This document shows, one piece after another, positions 1 to 11,665 of a DNA stretch of 64,000 nucleotides. Position 1 is the stretch's first letter, and every line of letters begins with the position of its first letter. Location: assembly GCA_024663395.1 (NCBI GenBank), contig JANFAH010000019.1, positions 1,199,176 to 1,263,175 on the forward strand, given 5' to 3'. This stretch comes from Pisolithus tinctorius (taxonomy: Eukaryota; Basidiomycota; Agaricomycetes; Boletales; Pisolithaceae). Position numbers and translations under genes: made by a program. The notes under the pieces are model-generated. The model saw nothing but the letters and a program-made list of their open reading frames with translations. It made no database searches and was not told the origin of the DNA.

Positions 1-204
1 ATGTGCAGGCTGAAAAGCCCCTGAAAGGACTGACAGGATCTGGAGAGCACCTAGTGGTGCCCAAGGCAGCTAGTGCTGTCTCATGGTGAGTCCCACTGGC
101 TGAGGCAGAGTCAGGGTTGGTGGCAGAGCAGCCATGGGGAGGTTGGAAATGAGTCTTGGTTGCCATGGTATGCTAGACCCACACAAGTGGCAAGTCTGAA
201 ATAC

Positions 205-480
205 TGTCAAGTTCAGGTTGTCTGGGTTGAGGCCGGACCAGAGACCAAAGTGGGCACAAGGTCAAGGAGTCAGGATCAAGAGGAGAGATGAAGGTACAGA
301 TGGGTGGACTGATTGGACTTAGCGACTGAGTTTACAGCACTATTCCCTTGCATGGGTCCCAGTCTGAGTCCAAGGCCAAGGCAGGGTTATTGGGGTAACT
401 TAGTTGATTTCAGACTGAGGGGTACAGGCTGAGTTTCTATGAGTTTATATACTAGAGACAACTATAGTACAGAGACTAGT
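205..480. repeat. Diverged direct repeat, copy 1
   Basis: This stretch aligns by eye over its whole length with 1510-1775. Shared landmarks include 'ggactgattggacttag', 'ctattcccttgcatgggt', 'gttgatttcagactgag' and 'gtttatatactaga'. The copies differ mostly by transitions and short indels, as expected of an old, cytosine-deaminated repeat. The spacing of about 1.3 kb and the position in TE-rich DNA suggest remnants of long terminal repeats or of a nested insertion. No reliable TG...CA termini or target-site duplication could be assigned. Confidence 0.7.
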
Positions 481-1509
481 GTGAGTCAAAGTGTGGTTCA
501 GTGGTGGAAACCAACCAAAACCAACACAAAAGACAAAAAGAGTGAGTTGTGGTGTGCCTATGCAGTACCTAGATGGTAGAACCTTTGATTTGGGTGGGTT
601 TTTTTCAAGCTACAACACTCAAAGATGAGTGCTGAGGATTGGGGATGCTCCTGACAAAGAAGGAGCAGGAATGCAATAGAATGCGATAGGGTAGACTGCT
701 GTCAGCCTACAGAAGGATGGATGATCACTTAATTCAATGTCCTAGGCTGCACTGAGCTCAGGAAGGGCTTGGAGCGAAGTATATTGAAGATAGATGATGA
801 TAAGTGAAGTAGATGATAGTTAGACCCTTAATAAAGTCTCAACTATCAAAGCTGCTGAATGAATTACTGAGTGATGATAAATTGTGAGCAAGTGGGGGGC
901 TCTCTGATGTCTTTTTTTTTCAGCTATCTAAGTACAGTGATTATATACAGTACAGGGGCATTGCCTATGGAAAACAAGGTGCAAACACTTGGTAAGTGAT
1001 TGGTAACTGATGAGTAAGGAATGTAAGCAGTGGGTAATCATCTTAGAAAGCATTGATGAGCATTGGTAAGGATAAGTAAGCCAAAAAGCAAAGAATCAGT
1101 AAGCAAGGTCAAAAGATTGGTAAGTATTGGCAATAAGTGAGTCAAAGACAGTCAGGATGTCAAAGTATGAGTCAAGTAATGTCAGAAACTGGGAAAGCAC
1201 ACTGGAATCACATTAGGGGGAGGCTGTGCATGTCACATCTCAAAGAGATTGCTTCTGGGCCAAAGTGGGATGACAGAGAGGCAGCGCTGATCTGATGCTG
1301 ATATAGTACATCCAAAAGTGGACAGGGTGAGTCAGATGTCAACAGGGGTCAAGCTTTGGGGGTCTGTGGGGTGACAGGAGCATAGGGGATTGCAACTTTC
1401 CCCCCCTTACTGTACTCTCAGTGAAGCAAGTAAAAACTTCATGAATGAGGCTCTGTTGGAAGAGAGGACAAAGGGGGAGTGTCTTCTGCTGTATCCTGCA
1501 ATTGTCAAG

Positions 1510-1775
1510 TTTGTGAAGTCCAGGTTGAAGCCAGGCTGGAGACTGAAGCAGGCGCAAGGCCGAGGGGTTGGGATCAGGAGGGGAGTCGAAGACACAGATG
1601 GTTGGACTGATTGGACTTAGCAACTGAGGATACAGTGCTATTCCCTTGCATGGGTCTCAGTCCAAGTCTGAGGCTGAGACAGAGTTATCAGAGTTAACTT
1701 TGTTGATTTCAGACTGAGAGGTACAGGCTGAGTATCTACAAGTTTATATACTAGAAGTAACTATAGTACAGAGAC
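1510..1775. repeat. Diverged direct repeat, copy 2
   Basis: Second copy of the repeat at 205-480, in the same orientation. Upstream, near 1204-1225, a purine-rich tract precedes 'tgtcacatctc', which resembles a polypurine tract followed by an LTR start. That reading is inference, because no matching LTR end could be fixed. The sequence between the two copies (481-1509) has many stop codons, few CpG and no recognisable gene. Confidence 0.65.
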
Positions 1776-2853
1776 CGGTAATGCCAGTCTTGCAAGGATT
1801 GCTAAGGTGATTGGTAAGACAAGTATTAGTAATGTATGACTAAGGTAATGGAGACCGGGACAGAGTGGACTGGGGACAGGACTGGGCAGGACTTAACCAA
1901 AGTGACAGACACTGCAAAGCAGTGTTCACCATGCTAGACCAACTGGAGATATGGGACTGGCGAGGCTGAGGCCGGACTGAGTGAGTGTGAGGCTGAGTCT
2001 GGCCAGGGTCATGATACAACTATGACAGCAATAAGGAGGCAAGATGTGCATCATACTCATCATGGATGCAATCAGGGAGAGTGGAGAACAGTAGATTATA
2101 CTGTAGCTGTTGCAATTTTGGAAGAATGATGGACAAGACTGGTATGAAGATGTTGCAGGGAGCAGGGAGGAAGGATCCATATGCTTCTTGGACTGGAGAG
2201 ACTGAAACAACCACATAAGACCTTTCCAAGTGAATGACAGACCTGAGGTGACCAAAGAACATCCTCCTAGAGGTCATACTGACAAAAAGAACATGCTGTC
2301 CAACCTGGATGGGCTGAGAGGGGGCAGACAAGGATGGGATGTACCAGGATGCTTCAGGATGGAAGCTGGTAGGAGCTCCTGGTAGATATATGTAGCCATG
2401 GTCCCTAGCAAAGGGGACAAGCAAAATGATAATGATTGATGTGGAGGTGGCCATATCAGAAGAATTAGCAAAATGAGCATCTTTTGGAGGGAGTGCTGTA
2501 GAAACATGTGGAGTGCACAAATCCTTTCCAATTTTGGAAGGCAGGATCAGGTGGCTGAGCACTATAAGCGAGCATGGGAATGGTGTTGGTATCTGCAGAA
2601 TTGGTGGAGATATGTCAAAAACCAGAATGCTGTACATGGGTGCTTAAGAACTTTTATCAGTGCTTAACTCGCTTCCTTCCTTTTTCTTTGGCATTGACAA
2701 CTTGTTCTTGTGTGAGGGATGACTGCCAACATTTCTGGCCATCCTTCTTCACATGAGGGCTATAGTCTTCATCTCCATTCATCAGCTGTATCCATGTCCA
2801 CCTCACCAAACACCCTTGGTGTGTGACAACGGTCAGCATCTAAGTCCCCCACA
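1776..2853. other. CpG-poor stretch without recognisable gene
   Basis: The longest open frame here (about 205 codons on the minus strand, 2020-2637) is low-complexity and hydrophobic. It matches no family I recognise and is overlapped by other open frames, as expected in CpG-depleted DNA with few stop-generating changes. It is treated as decayed transposon sequence and not as a gene. Confidence 0.5.
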
Positions 2854-3270
2854 GGTGTAAGGAACCTACATTCCTTGGACATGTAAACCCCTATCATTAA
2901 CCATTCCATGACTATCATTACATTCCCAGACCTCTCGCATCCACCATTGTTCACATGCTACCTTCCCATGCCCTTGCTCCCTCTTGTGCAATGCTATACA
3001 CATGGCCACTGTGCTTTGGTCACTTCCCTTCCTTTGGACTCTTTCTTTTAACATGGTCCCTGGTGTAAGCAATCCACATTCCTTGGACACATAAACCCCT
3101 ATCATCGACCATTCTGTGACTATCATTACATTCCTGGACCTCTCGCATCCACCATTGTTCATGCACTACCCTCCCACACCCTTGCTCCCTCTCACACAAT
3201 GCTATACATGCGGCCACTGTGCTTTGGTCACTTCCCTTCCTTCAGACTCTTTCTTTTAACATGGTCTCTG
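2854..3270. repeat. Two-copy tandem duplication, period about 208 bp
   Basis: Copy 1 (about 2854-3061) and copy 2 (about 3062-3270) both run from 'ggtgtaag' through 'cattccttggacay', 'aacccctatcat', 'cctctcgcatccaccattgttca', 'ccttgctccctct' and 'ctttcttttaacatggtc'. Identity is high, with scattered C/T and G/A differences. About 120 bp downstream is 'ctataaagccctgtacttagg', a TATA-like box. A similar 'tataaaagcctgtacag' lies at 7796, so the duplication may be in the U3 part of a retrotransposon LTR; that is inference. Confidence 0.75.
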
Positions 3271-3731
3271 TTCCCTTTTCATTAGTAGTATACCCTCAGC
3301 CTCTGTTCTGGCCTGTCATGTATGTACATGCTGTCATGTGGCCTTCCCTTACTTGTACCTTGTCTTACTTAGGTTCCAGGTTTGCCCGGACTATAAAGCC
3401 CTGTACTTAGGTACAGAATGGGACCTTTTGGCACTCAGAAGGTCACCATGAGTTTCTTTTCCACTTTGTCTACACCACACATTTTGTGTACCACTGCACA
3501 TGAACTATGCACACTGCTCACACTGCTCACACCACCAGTACTACTCCACAGACCACACCATGCATGTCATGAATCACTACCACTACAAAGCGCTGGGTCT
3601 CACCTTCTAGTCTCAGCAGTCCAGGATCCCTTGGGACAAGCAATTTGTTCCCTTCATTTTTATTGTTGCTATCTAAGCCATCTAGCTTGTATTATACAGC
3701 TACTTGGACTTTTCCTACACCAGACTCAAGC

Positions 3732-5158
3732 AAGTTAGGCAAAGATGGCAAGCTGATACCAGAGGAGCACAAGCATGGCAGAGATAACAACCTCTGCATG
3801 TTCTGTGGAGGCACTGGATATTTCACAGATAAGTATCCCAAGAAAGCCAGGAAAGCCAAAGCTCATGCTGCAGCCACCTCTGAGGCAACACCAGCCTCAA
3901 CCTTGGGCTCTGCCCCCAAGGCAAAAAAATAGGTAGCAGCTCTCAGGACTCTGCACAGACTGGGAGCTGTGTTGACTCTGGCTGTGCACTCACAGAGGCT
4001 CATCTCAACACATCTGCTCTTTCCAATCCAAATTCATTAACTCCCCATATTTCTATTGTCAGTCACAGTTTGCCCCAGTTTCATACTCTAGTGGACTCCA
4101 GTTCCACACATAGTTTTATAGATAAAGAATTTGCCAATCAACACTCATTTACCCCTTACTCTGTGTCCCCTATCCAACTCTGGCTCTTTGATGGGTCATC
4201 AAGTTTTGTTATCACTCAAGCAGTAGATCTTTTGGTTCAATTTGCAACTGGCAATGTCACCCCAGTAACCCTATTCTTAGCCCCATTGGATTCTGAATGT
4301 AAGATAGTCCTTGGACATGACCGGCTCACCTGCTACAATCCATTGATTGATTGGGTACTGAGCAGTCTATCTTTCCAGACATCTACAGGAGGAATGCTAA
4401 CCCCATCAACAACCCCTGCCACACCAGTCTTAACCAGTCTTCCCAATCCCAGTCTACCTGACCAACCCAACCCCAGCCCTGCACCATCTGTACCATCTGT
4501 CAACTCACCAGCTCACACCCCCCTGAAAGCTCCCCCTATTGCCCCAATCAATGCAGCCACATACATACACACCCACAAGCTAGAGGGATCTACCCAATTC
4601 CAGCTTCATCTATGCCCACTGGACCCAGTCCTGGCCTGGTCCACCTCTGCCAGTCCCCCACCAGACTTGGCCAGTGTACCAAAGGACTACCACAACTTTG
4701 CTGACATCTTTAGCAAAGCCAAGGCATCTACTCTCCCCCCACACTGGGAGTATGACCTTAAGATTGAACTGGAAGAGGGCACTACACCACCCATTGGAAC
4801 TATCTACTCACTGTCCCCAGTCAAGCTGCAAGCTCTCCAGGCATTCATTGACAAAAACCTGACCACTGGTTTCATCCAGCCCACTTCTTCCCCCTATGCT
4901 GCACTGGTCCTCTTTGTAAAAAAGAAGGACAGTTCACTCCAGTTATGTGTTGACTTCTGGGGCCTTAACAAGCTCACCAAGAAAGACTGGTACCCCCTAC
5001 CACTAATATCTGACCTATTAGACTCCCCTAGTCACACCAAAATCTACACTAAAATCGACTTGAGGCATGCATACCACCTTGTCCAGATTGCTCCTGGAGA
5101 TGAGTGGAAGAATGTGAGATTAAACAGGCATAAGAAAATTTCAGCTATGAGCAAATAG
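3732..5158 (+). mobile_element. Degenerate Ty3/gypsy retrotransposon fragment (gag zinc knuckle, protease, RT N-part)
   Basis: Three parts of a Ty3/gypsy polyprotein follow in order. At 3790-3932 is a Gag zinc-knuckle relic (CMFCGGTGYFTDKYP) whose histidine is replaced by Tyr, so CX2CX4HX4C is broken; this frame ends at a stop. From about 4000 to 4380 is an aspartic protease region with LVDSSSTHSFID, where the usual Asp-Ser/Thr-Gly has Ser for Gly. A Pro/Ser-rich linker follows. The N-terminal reverse-transcriptase palm then runs at about 4750-5125 (GFIQPTSSPYAALVLFVKKK, then YTKIDLRHAYHLVQI). The frame ends after DEW, well before the catalytic YVDD box. RNase H and integrase are missing. The copy is truncated and inactive. 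Confidence 0.85.
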
Positions 5159-5159
5159 A

Positions 5160-5842
5160 CTACTTACCCAGAAGCTCAATACCAAAGTTAGACTCCATGT
5201 CTTCATCAAGAAGAATATCATCACATGGGAATTGATTGAGTGCAGTGGCTGGGTTGGAGCACAGTGGTTCACCAGAGGCAAGCACATCTTGCAGCTCTTG
5301 AAATAAATTGCAGATCCCATCTATGTTTTGATAGTGGCTGTTGGATATTGCATTCCATAGCTTGTTCAACAGGACAAGTGGAATGTCATCTGGCCCTGGC
5401 TTGGGGGTCGAAGGGAGAAATTTAGATGGTCTGAATGTGGGATCTTCTTCAGCATCAAAGCCCATGCATTGCAATCTGTCAAAACTATCAGCATCCATGT
5501 CACACAGTTCAGGGCTTGTGTGCAAGGTGCTAGAGAAATCAAATTGAGGAGTGTGATGAGGGGCATGGAAACCCAAAAGCAATGTCCAACCACTTGTTTT
5601 GTACTTGACATGGTGTTGGTGGAGGAGGGAGCTGGCATGACTGTTGATGTGTTTTGAGTCAATGGTATGATAAAGGCCATTTGCAACTGGGCAAACCAAG
5701 CAGTATACACTTGAGGTACCTCTTTCTGGCACCTACTGAAAGACTGCCTGTAAGTTAGTGACAGAAGATAAGGAGTATGGCTCATTTCAATGCACTTACT
5801 TTTTCTGTCAACAAGGTGAGCTATGTTGGACTTCCTGGGCAT
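5160..5842 (-). pseudogene. Unidentified TE-linked ORF, acidic C-terminal half
   Basis: A 190-codon open frame (5160-5732) begins with two cysteine pairs (VYCLVCPV) and an SKHINSHA segment, like a small zinc-binding module, followed by an acidic Asp/Glu-rich half. An upstream frame starting near 5842 (MPRKSNIAHLVDRK) followed by a GTAAGT donor may be its first exon. I do not recognise the family. The position directly behind a gypsy fragment, inside CpG-depleted DNA, suggests a gene carried by another (possibly DNA) transposon. It could equally be a chance open frame. Confidence 0.35.
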
Positions 5843-6442
5843 CCTTCACATATATAACAGAGACAAACATACTTTTGGGTGGGCAACAGCACCAGTACAC
5901 ACTGTGCAAGATGTGCAGCCCAGTGCAGGACTTTGGCTTGGTGTGATGACTTGCCAGTGTATTGTTCACACATGCAATCAGTATCATGTGACTGGCAAAC
6001 TTGTGATTCTTGACAAGTCTTCAAAGCTTCACCACTTGCTGCTCATGCCAAAATGACCATGCTGCTCACTGTGAACACAGTGGTTTATCCTGATGTTGAA
6101 TATGCCAACACTGAAACTGCATTCCTGCAGCTGCTAATTGTTATGGTCTGCTTTTCTGGACCTGTACCTCAACATCTCATTCATACAGACATTGTCCATG
6201 TTTCTCTCCCATTTTGATTCATTCTGTGGCACTGATGAACATATATTATTAGCCTATCAACATCTCTGCATCTATTTCTGAGGAATACAAGGGGATTACC
6301 TTGCCAGTCATTCACACAAAAGCATGGAGTGCTCACCAATCTGAGTGATCAACTCATTCCATCACCATGAGTTTCACCACCATGAGTTTTTCCCCATCTT
6401 CACTGCTCACTACTGACTAATAAATGGCAGTCTTTACACATT

Positions 6443-6874
6443 GTGCCAGGCAGCATTGATCAAGAAGATTCTGCTGGGGATTTCCCAATCCCATTCTTAC
6501 CTCTGGCCCCTATGTTCAACCCCATGGATACCTGTCACTGTGCCATGCTGTCAAAAGACATTGAACAGTGGCTCATGAATGATGTACAGACAACATCTGT
6601 TCCCCAGTGGGCTTGGGGTAATGATGCCTTCTGGCTTGCATACATTGCTGCTCATCCAATGTTTCCCAATGGAAGTTGGTCTGTGTGGGATCCAAGGATC
6701 CCTATGGAGGGACAGTTCATTGAAGAATGGCTCAATGATGATGGGATGAATGGTAGTGCTGATGGGATGTCTAGCAATGAAACAGCTGAGCACATGCTAT
6801 TGTTCAACATCTGGGAATCCTTCAGTAGACACATTGCACTTTTCTATCCCTTCATCTTGATTCCTGTCAGTTGA
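6443..6874 (+). CDS. Unidentified ORF in TE-rich block
   Basis: This 143-codon frame is rich in Trp, Met, Asp and Asn, with a DIEQWLMNDV segment and an FIEEWLNDDGMNG segment, and it ends with a hydrophobic tail. No family is recognised and no intron signals at its edges extend it. It lies in the CpG-depleted block, 1.3 kb after the retrotransposon fragment. It may be a fragment of a transposon-encoded or captured gene. Confidence 0.3.
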   Translation: MPGSIDQEDSAGDFPIPFLPLAPMFNPMDTCHCAMLSKDIEQWLMNDVQTTSVPQWAWGNDAFWLAYIAAHPMFPNGSWSVWDPRIPMEGQFIEEWLNDDGMNGSADGMSSNETAEHMLLFNIWESFSRHIALFYPFILIPVS

Positions 6875-8453
6875 GCTTCTGCAATGTATGCCATCTTGTT
6901 CTGTTATTCCTTTACACTCCATCTGTATATATGGTAGCGACTGTTAACATTCTGCTGTGTTGTATGACTTGTATGCAATATGCTATTGAATGACTTCTTG
7001 GAATTTGTCATGCCCAGTCCCATCTTAGCATCTCATGACACAGTTGACATGCCCATAACTATATGTTTGGGCAGGACATGAGAGATGTATATACTTATGT
7101 ATATGCTGGATATATAATTGACATCTGCCCTATGGTACAGCTGCCAGTATAAGCTCCACATATGAAAATATGTAAACTGTATGTTCCATGACAAACATGG
7201 CACTGGTACCAGCCTTTTGCCAACATTGTACATGTGGAATGACACCTGGATGCCTCATGAACAGTCTCCAAGATAGGCCTTGGTTCCAGGCATCACTTGA
7301 TAAAATCTTAATTTATTGCTTGTATATATTATAGGCACCCAGTTGCTGTGGGCATGTTATTCCAAAAATCTTTTCTGTCAAACATCCCTGAGGCAAAATT
7401 GGCAATTGGATGTGTACACCCTGGCTTCTCACTGCTCACCTCCACCCACCTTGTGACCCCTTACTGCCCACCTCTGCCCCCTTTTGCTGCTCCTGCTCTT
7501 GTATCAGGGTGGACCTTACTTGTGGCGCCTGTCAGCACCTACTCATTTGACCACACATGGCAGTACAACTGGTGGCTGACCTACCTTCCTGTTCATTGGG
7601 CCTGAGAGAGGCTTACACTGCTCCTGCACCTCATGGTGCCTGGTCACTGCCCTGTTGGTTCCTTCCCACCTCCTTATTTCCTCTGCTGTATGTTCCTTTG
7701 TTCTTTGCCACTGGGTCTTTTTGTGCTTTGACAGCTGTCAGGAAATTTTACTTACTCCAACACTGGATACCATACTGCCTTACTGTCCAGTAGAGTATAA
7801 AAGCCTGTACAGTATGACACTGTCTCTCCAGTATGAATATCATCTTAGTCCCTGACTCCTCTCTGTCTCTGTTCTTGAGTTGTCCTCTGTCAGAGTCCCT
7901 CTGCTCCTCTGAAATACAAGGGCAGAGATCATACAAGGTGGTAGCACATGTGCTAAACATGGCATCCTCTCCTTGCACCCAACCTCTGCCTTGTCAGCAC
8001 TCACTGCTTGACTCCAACTGCCCCAACTGTTGTTGGAGATTGGCAGTTCTTGTTCAAACTACCTTCCTCAACTCCACCACAGATTGGAGAAGGGCAGTGT
8101 TGGACCTGGTCTTAACAAGTCTGAGGATTATGTTGTATACATTCACAATATTGGCTTGGTTGTGATAGCATTCCAGCATGGGTGGAAGGGGAGGCATGAG
8201 GATTAAGTGGTAAGAGTCATGCCATACACATTGGTGGCAAGTACTAAAGTTAACTTCCTTGCTCAAGTCACTCACATTTCCATGTAGGGAAGCTGTTGGC
8301 ATATCACATGAGTCACATGATGTGTTTGGGGTTGTTTGACTATCTGACAGTCACATATATCTTCTTGAGGTCTTGCACATGCAGCATACATTTATAAGGG
8401 TAACAATGGTGATACAGCCAAATTCTATGTTACTGTGGGAAGCCTGGCATTTA
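6875..8453. other. CpG-poor stretch without recognisable gene
   Basis: No conserved protein was seen in any frame. A TATA-like sequence (tataaaagcctgtacag, about 7796) recalls the one at 3391 and may mark an old LTR promoter. CpG dinucleotides are rare up to about 8450 and become common immediately inside the next gene, so the boundary of the decayed TE block is sharp. Confidence 0.5.
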
Positions 8454-11063
8454 TCAACCTACTGATAGAATCTTCGATAAAAAGGCATTAAACACATCCT
8501 CATCTGATTCCTCCTCAAGTTTACAGTTGAGTTCCATGATTTCCTTCTCTGCACGCTCTACAGCAGTCGCTGATCCTGCTGATGTTGCCTCTTCCAGATG
8601 CGCCTGAGCAATTCTTTTACATAGCTTGAACTCCACACGAGTGTAGATTTTCCGCGCAAGGAAGCCCACGAGATGCAACACAAGCAACTCGTTGTTGATG
8701 TCTTCAGGCACTTCAGTGGAAGTCAGGAAACATATCTTCTTCATAGCAGATTCACGGGCATCGACTTTGGCCCATGAATCCAGGGGTCCTGGGTTCAGCG
8801 ACTTGCCATCCTTGTACTGCAGGGAAATCCAGATGAATACGTAGATGAATGATTCCATATCATGGCGGTATAGGTGCTCCACTCTGCCATCCTGGCCATC
8901 TTCCTCGAGGAGATCGATTGCCATGAACAGTATCGTTCCAGTCCGCTCATTACCCAATGGGTTGGCAGAACTTGTTAAAGACGAAAGGTCATAATCATTT
9001 AAGACCCCCATCACCTTGCTGTCCACCCTATAGTACATCAGGTTCCCAGAGCTCACGTCATGATGATGGATCCCCTCCCTCCAGAGGGCATAGTGACCTA
9101 GAATAGAATGACTGTCAGAATCAAGACACCGCAAAAACAGAGCGGGGCTTACACAAAATACACTGCCGCCATGCGTCGACCAGTTCATCGCCTTGGAGCT
9201 CTTTGATTGGCGAAAGCTTCTTGAATACGAGCAGGACGAGCCTCCGGCTGCCTTTCTCAGGGTTCTTGAGGCCAAGAGCCCTCCTAATTGTAGATGTGAA
9301 AACCGGAAACCTCTTCGACAAGAGCAAAATCGGCACGTGTCCTCGGACGTCCTCAAATTTGTTCCCGGCTTCCTTGACGTGTTCCAAAACTTCTTCCTCT
9401 GTGATTCGTGCCTCCTCCGCCCAGTAAATTTTCGCCACCATGCCGTCGACCATTTCCGCCGGCTTCTCCTGCTTTAGTGCTTCGCAGGTGACCTCCATAA
9501 CACTAGTCCCACGTCCTTTCACCCTATACCTGGTATCTCTCTCCCTGTTGTCCAGTTTCAGTGTTTTTCCATCGACCTTGATAGTGTGAGACTCGATGTG
9601 GTCGCCTTCTAGATGTGGTGTAAAGGCTGTGTTTCGACCCCAGTCCTCCAAATTGAATCGCTGGAGAGCATATAACAACACCAGAAAGCGAGGGAGATCT
9701 TGAACAAAATTGAACCCTGCCACACTGATGAGGCCTTGGCGGTCGTAATACCAAATCCAAATGTTGTCGCCTGAAAGGCGTCCAGCACAATTCGCTCACT
9801 AGCAAGAAAAAAATACGCACCTATAACAATACAATTGAGGGCATGCTTCACCGCAATATTGGCGGACTGCATCTCAGCAGCGTACAGCGCTGTCTGAATT
9901 GTTACGTATCCCCCGGGCTCCTCCATCCTAGGTCGCTTGCTCGCGCGAGACTCAGAATCGGTCTCCAACGTGCGTTTCCTGGATGCCATTTGAGTGCTTT
10001 CCTGAGTGGTCTTGCGAACTGATCTGCATACTATTGGCTGCATGTTAAGCCTGACTGAACAGTGTAGTTCCATTACTTACACGGAGCCTGTTCTGCGAGT
10101 ATCGCTCGCTCGGCAACAGGAGCCTCTTGCGGCTCTGTTTCTTCCAGTTCATTTCCATCTTTGCCAATCCTCAAAAACTTTGGTTCAGAAGCTTGGTACT
10201 TTGACACAAAGTATACTTTGGGAGGAGGCCTCATTTCCAACTTGGATCGCTTCAACTCGAAGACGCCGAGCACATCCTTCCACGAGCTCGCCGTGGGTGT
10301 CTTATCTTGGCCTATCGTCAATACATGCTCGTCCCAGCTGCCGAGTCTAGCGTCTGTAAAATATTTGGAGTCGTTCACGAATGGAAGAATGATGATATCT
10401 GGTTCGTGTCTCAAATTATGTTCTTGAAAGAACATCTGCACTTCCTTGCTTTCCTCTTCATGCATACCATCGATCGTCAGCCTCTTCAGGTGTGCAAGAG
10501 CAGTGTTGGACGCCAGGACGAAGGGCCGGTACAAGTCATCCTCCTGTTTACATGCCGTGCTGGTACAAGACATTGGCAAAGAATGCTAACATCAACACCA
10601 GCATGCAAGTCACAAAACTTACTAATCTATGAGAGCCTTCCTGATATCCGAGATCGGGAATCCCTCAATATCTTGGGTGTGCCCATTACATATGGGCAAA
10701 ACTTTGTTGATGCATCTGTCTAATAGGACATGGCCATTCAAGTCGATAAGGTCATCTGGCGTCTTCGAAGCCCGGCTTAATATGTACTCGAGCATGTCAT
10801 CTGCCTCGCATTGCTGTGCTTTGCAGACGTCTTCCGCGACCGAAGGCATCAGATCGTTAGTACTTGATTGGTGCCATGAGTCAGGTTTATTTCGATGAGG
10901 ACAGAAGTGGACGAACGCACAAAGAGCTGTTGGTGTCGAACTGTTCGCTCGCCGCAGAGAGGCTTTGGTTGCTTGGAGTCGAATGAAATAGGTTGGCATC
11001 TGGAGTGGTGCATGCGCGTGGCGGGGAAAGACCTTCCACTGCTGCGTCGCCGGGATCAGACAT
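8454..11063 (-). CDS. FunK1-type fungal protein kinase
   Basis: Six exons on the minus strand: 11063-10921, 10862-10623, 10559-10081, 10018-9821, 9770-9153 and 9097-8454. They sum to 2322 nt, exactly 773 codons plus stop. The five introns are 50-63 nt with GTRNGT donors. FunK1 (PF17667) features include WYYDRQGLI and FVQDLPRFLVLLYALQRF in the N-lobe region. The ATP-site Lys is probably in MVAKIYW (about residue 465). The catalytic loop HHDVSSGN lies near residue 570, and the metal-binding Asp is in DYDLSS. The usual HRD arginine is His here, while the catalytic Asp and Asn are kept. FunK1 kinases are greatly expanded in agaricomycetes and their substrates are mostly unknown. Start chosen at the Met of MSDPGDAAVEG; an in-frame Met lies eight codons upstream. 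The 3' end touches the CpG-depleted TE block. Confidence 0.93.
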
Positions 11064-11665
11064 GTTCACTGGCAGGTAAATATTCACGTTAGATGGGTAC
11101 TAGTGTTGTGTCGTGATGGGAGCCTGGAGGTTGAATGTTGAACGTTGAGTACTGAGTGGCAAGAGTCGTGCCATGCTCATCGCTGTCTGCAAAAGCATGG
11201 GCAGCCCGCTGACTAAGCGGGGGGAGCGCGTGCGAGAAAGTGAGGGTCGAGCAACTTGCGGGCTGAACGCAAGCCTTGCCCGTTCGTCGGTACTCAATTC
11301 AATGCTAGTAATTATGCACGAAATAAATGGGTATTCTGTGAAGATACCCGCCCAAATTTGCTAGGTGAAGAACAGGTCTTGCACGGAAACACTCTAATCT
11401 GACGGATCAGATAATCGGACCGGCTAGGCACAATTCCATCGTCGCAGTGCCGGCCCGTACCTGGGCGAATGAGATAGACAGCACTGTAAAAATTGACATG
11501 CTGGGATTTGAACGTCATGAGGCCGCGGTGGCAGCCGTCTGAGCGACTACAGACAGCAGCGATGCAGACGACTAGGTTCAGCTGCGGAGGTGTGGCAGAG
11601 ACTATTTGCAGTGGGAGTCTTGCCCCTATCATTCAGTTTCGCGACTGTCGTACTAAATATACTCG
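11064..11665. other. Intergenic, holds one copy of a shared element
   Basis: About 600 bp upstream of the FunK1 gene. It contains an 18-bp sequence identical to one in the eEF1B-gamma/ORC2 promoter (see 11377-11421). It also contains a GTTCAAATCC B-box-like motif on the minus strand near 11507 that does not fold as a tRNA. Nothing else is recognised. Confidence 0.5.
11377..11421. repeat. Short dispersed element, copy 1
   Basis: The 18-mer 'tcttgcacggaaacactc' (11377-11394) occurs identically at 22569-22586. In both places it is followed within 10-25 bp by 'g(g/a)tcagataatcg(g)acc' (11404-11421 and 22606-22623). A two-part match with different spacing looks like either a shared regulatory module or the remains of a small mobile element. 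This copy is about 310 bp upstream of the FunK1 start codon. Confidence 0.6.

Noticed and set aside
2020..2637. 205-codon minus-strand open frame
   Set aside because: CpG-depleted, overlapped by other open frames, low-complexity hydrophobic product, no family resemblance. Treated as chance.
11486..11560. Minus-strand GTTCAAATCC B-box with an upstream A-box-like segment, suggesting a tRNA gene
   Set aside because: Only one of the five T-stem pairs is Watson-Crick, and no acceptor stem or anticodon arm can be drawn. At most a degenerate tRNA-like or SINE-like remnant.
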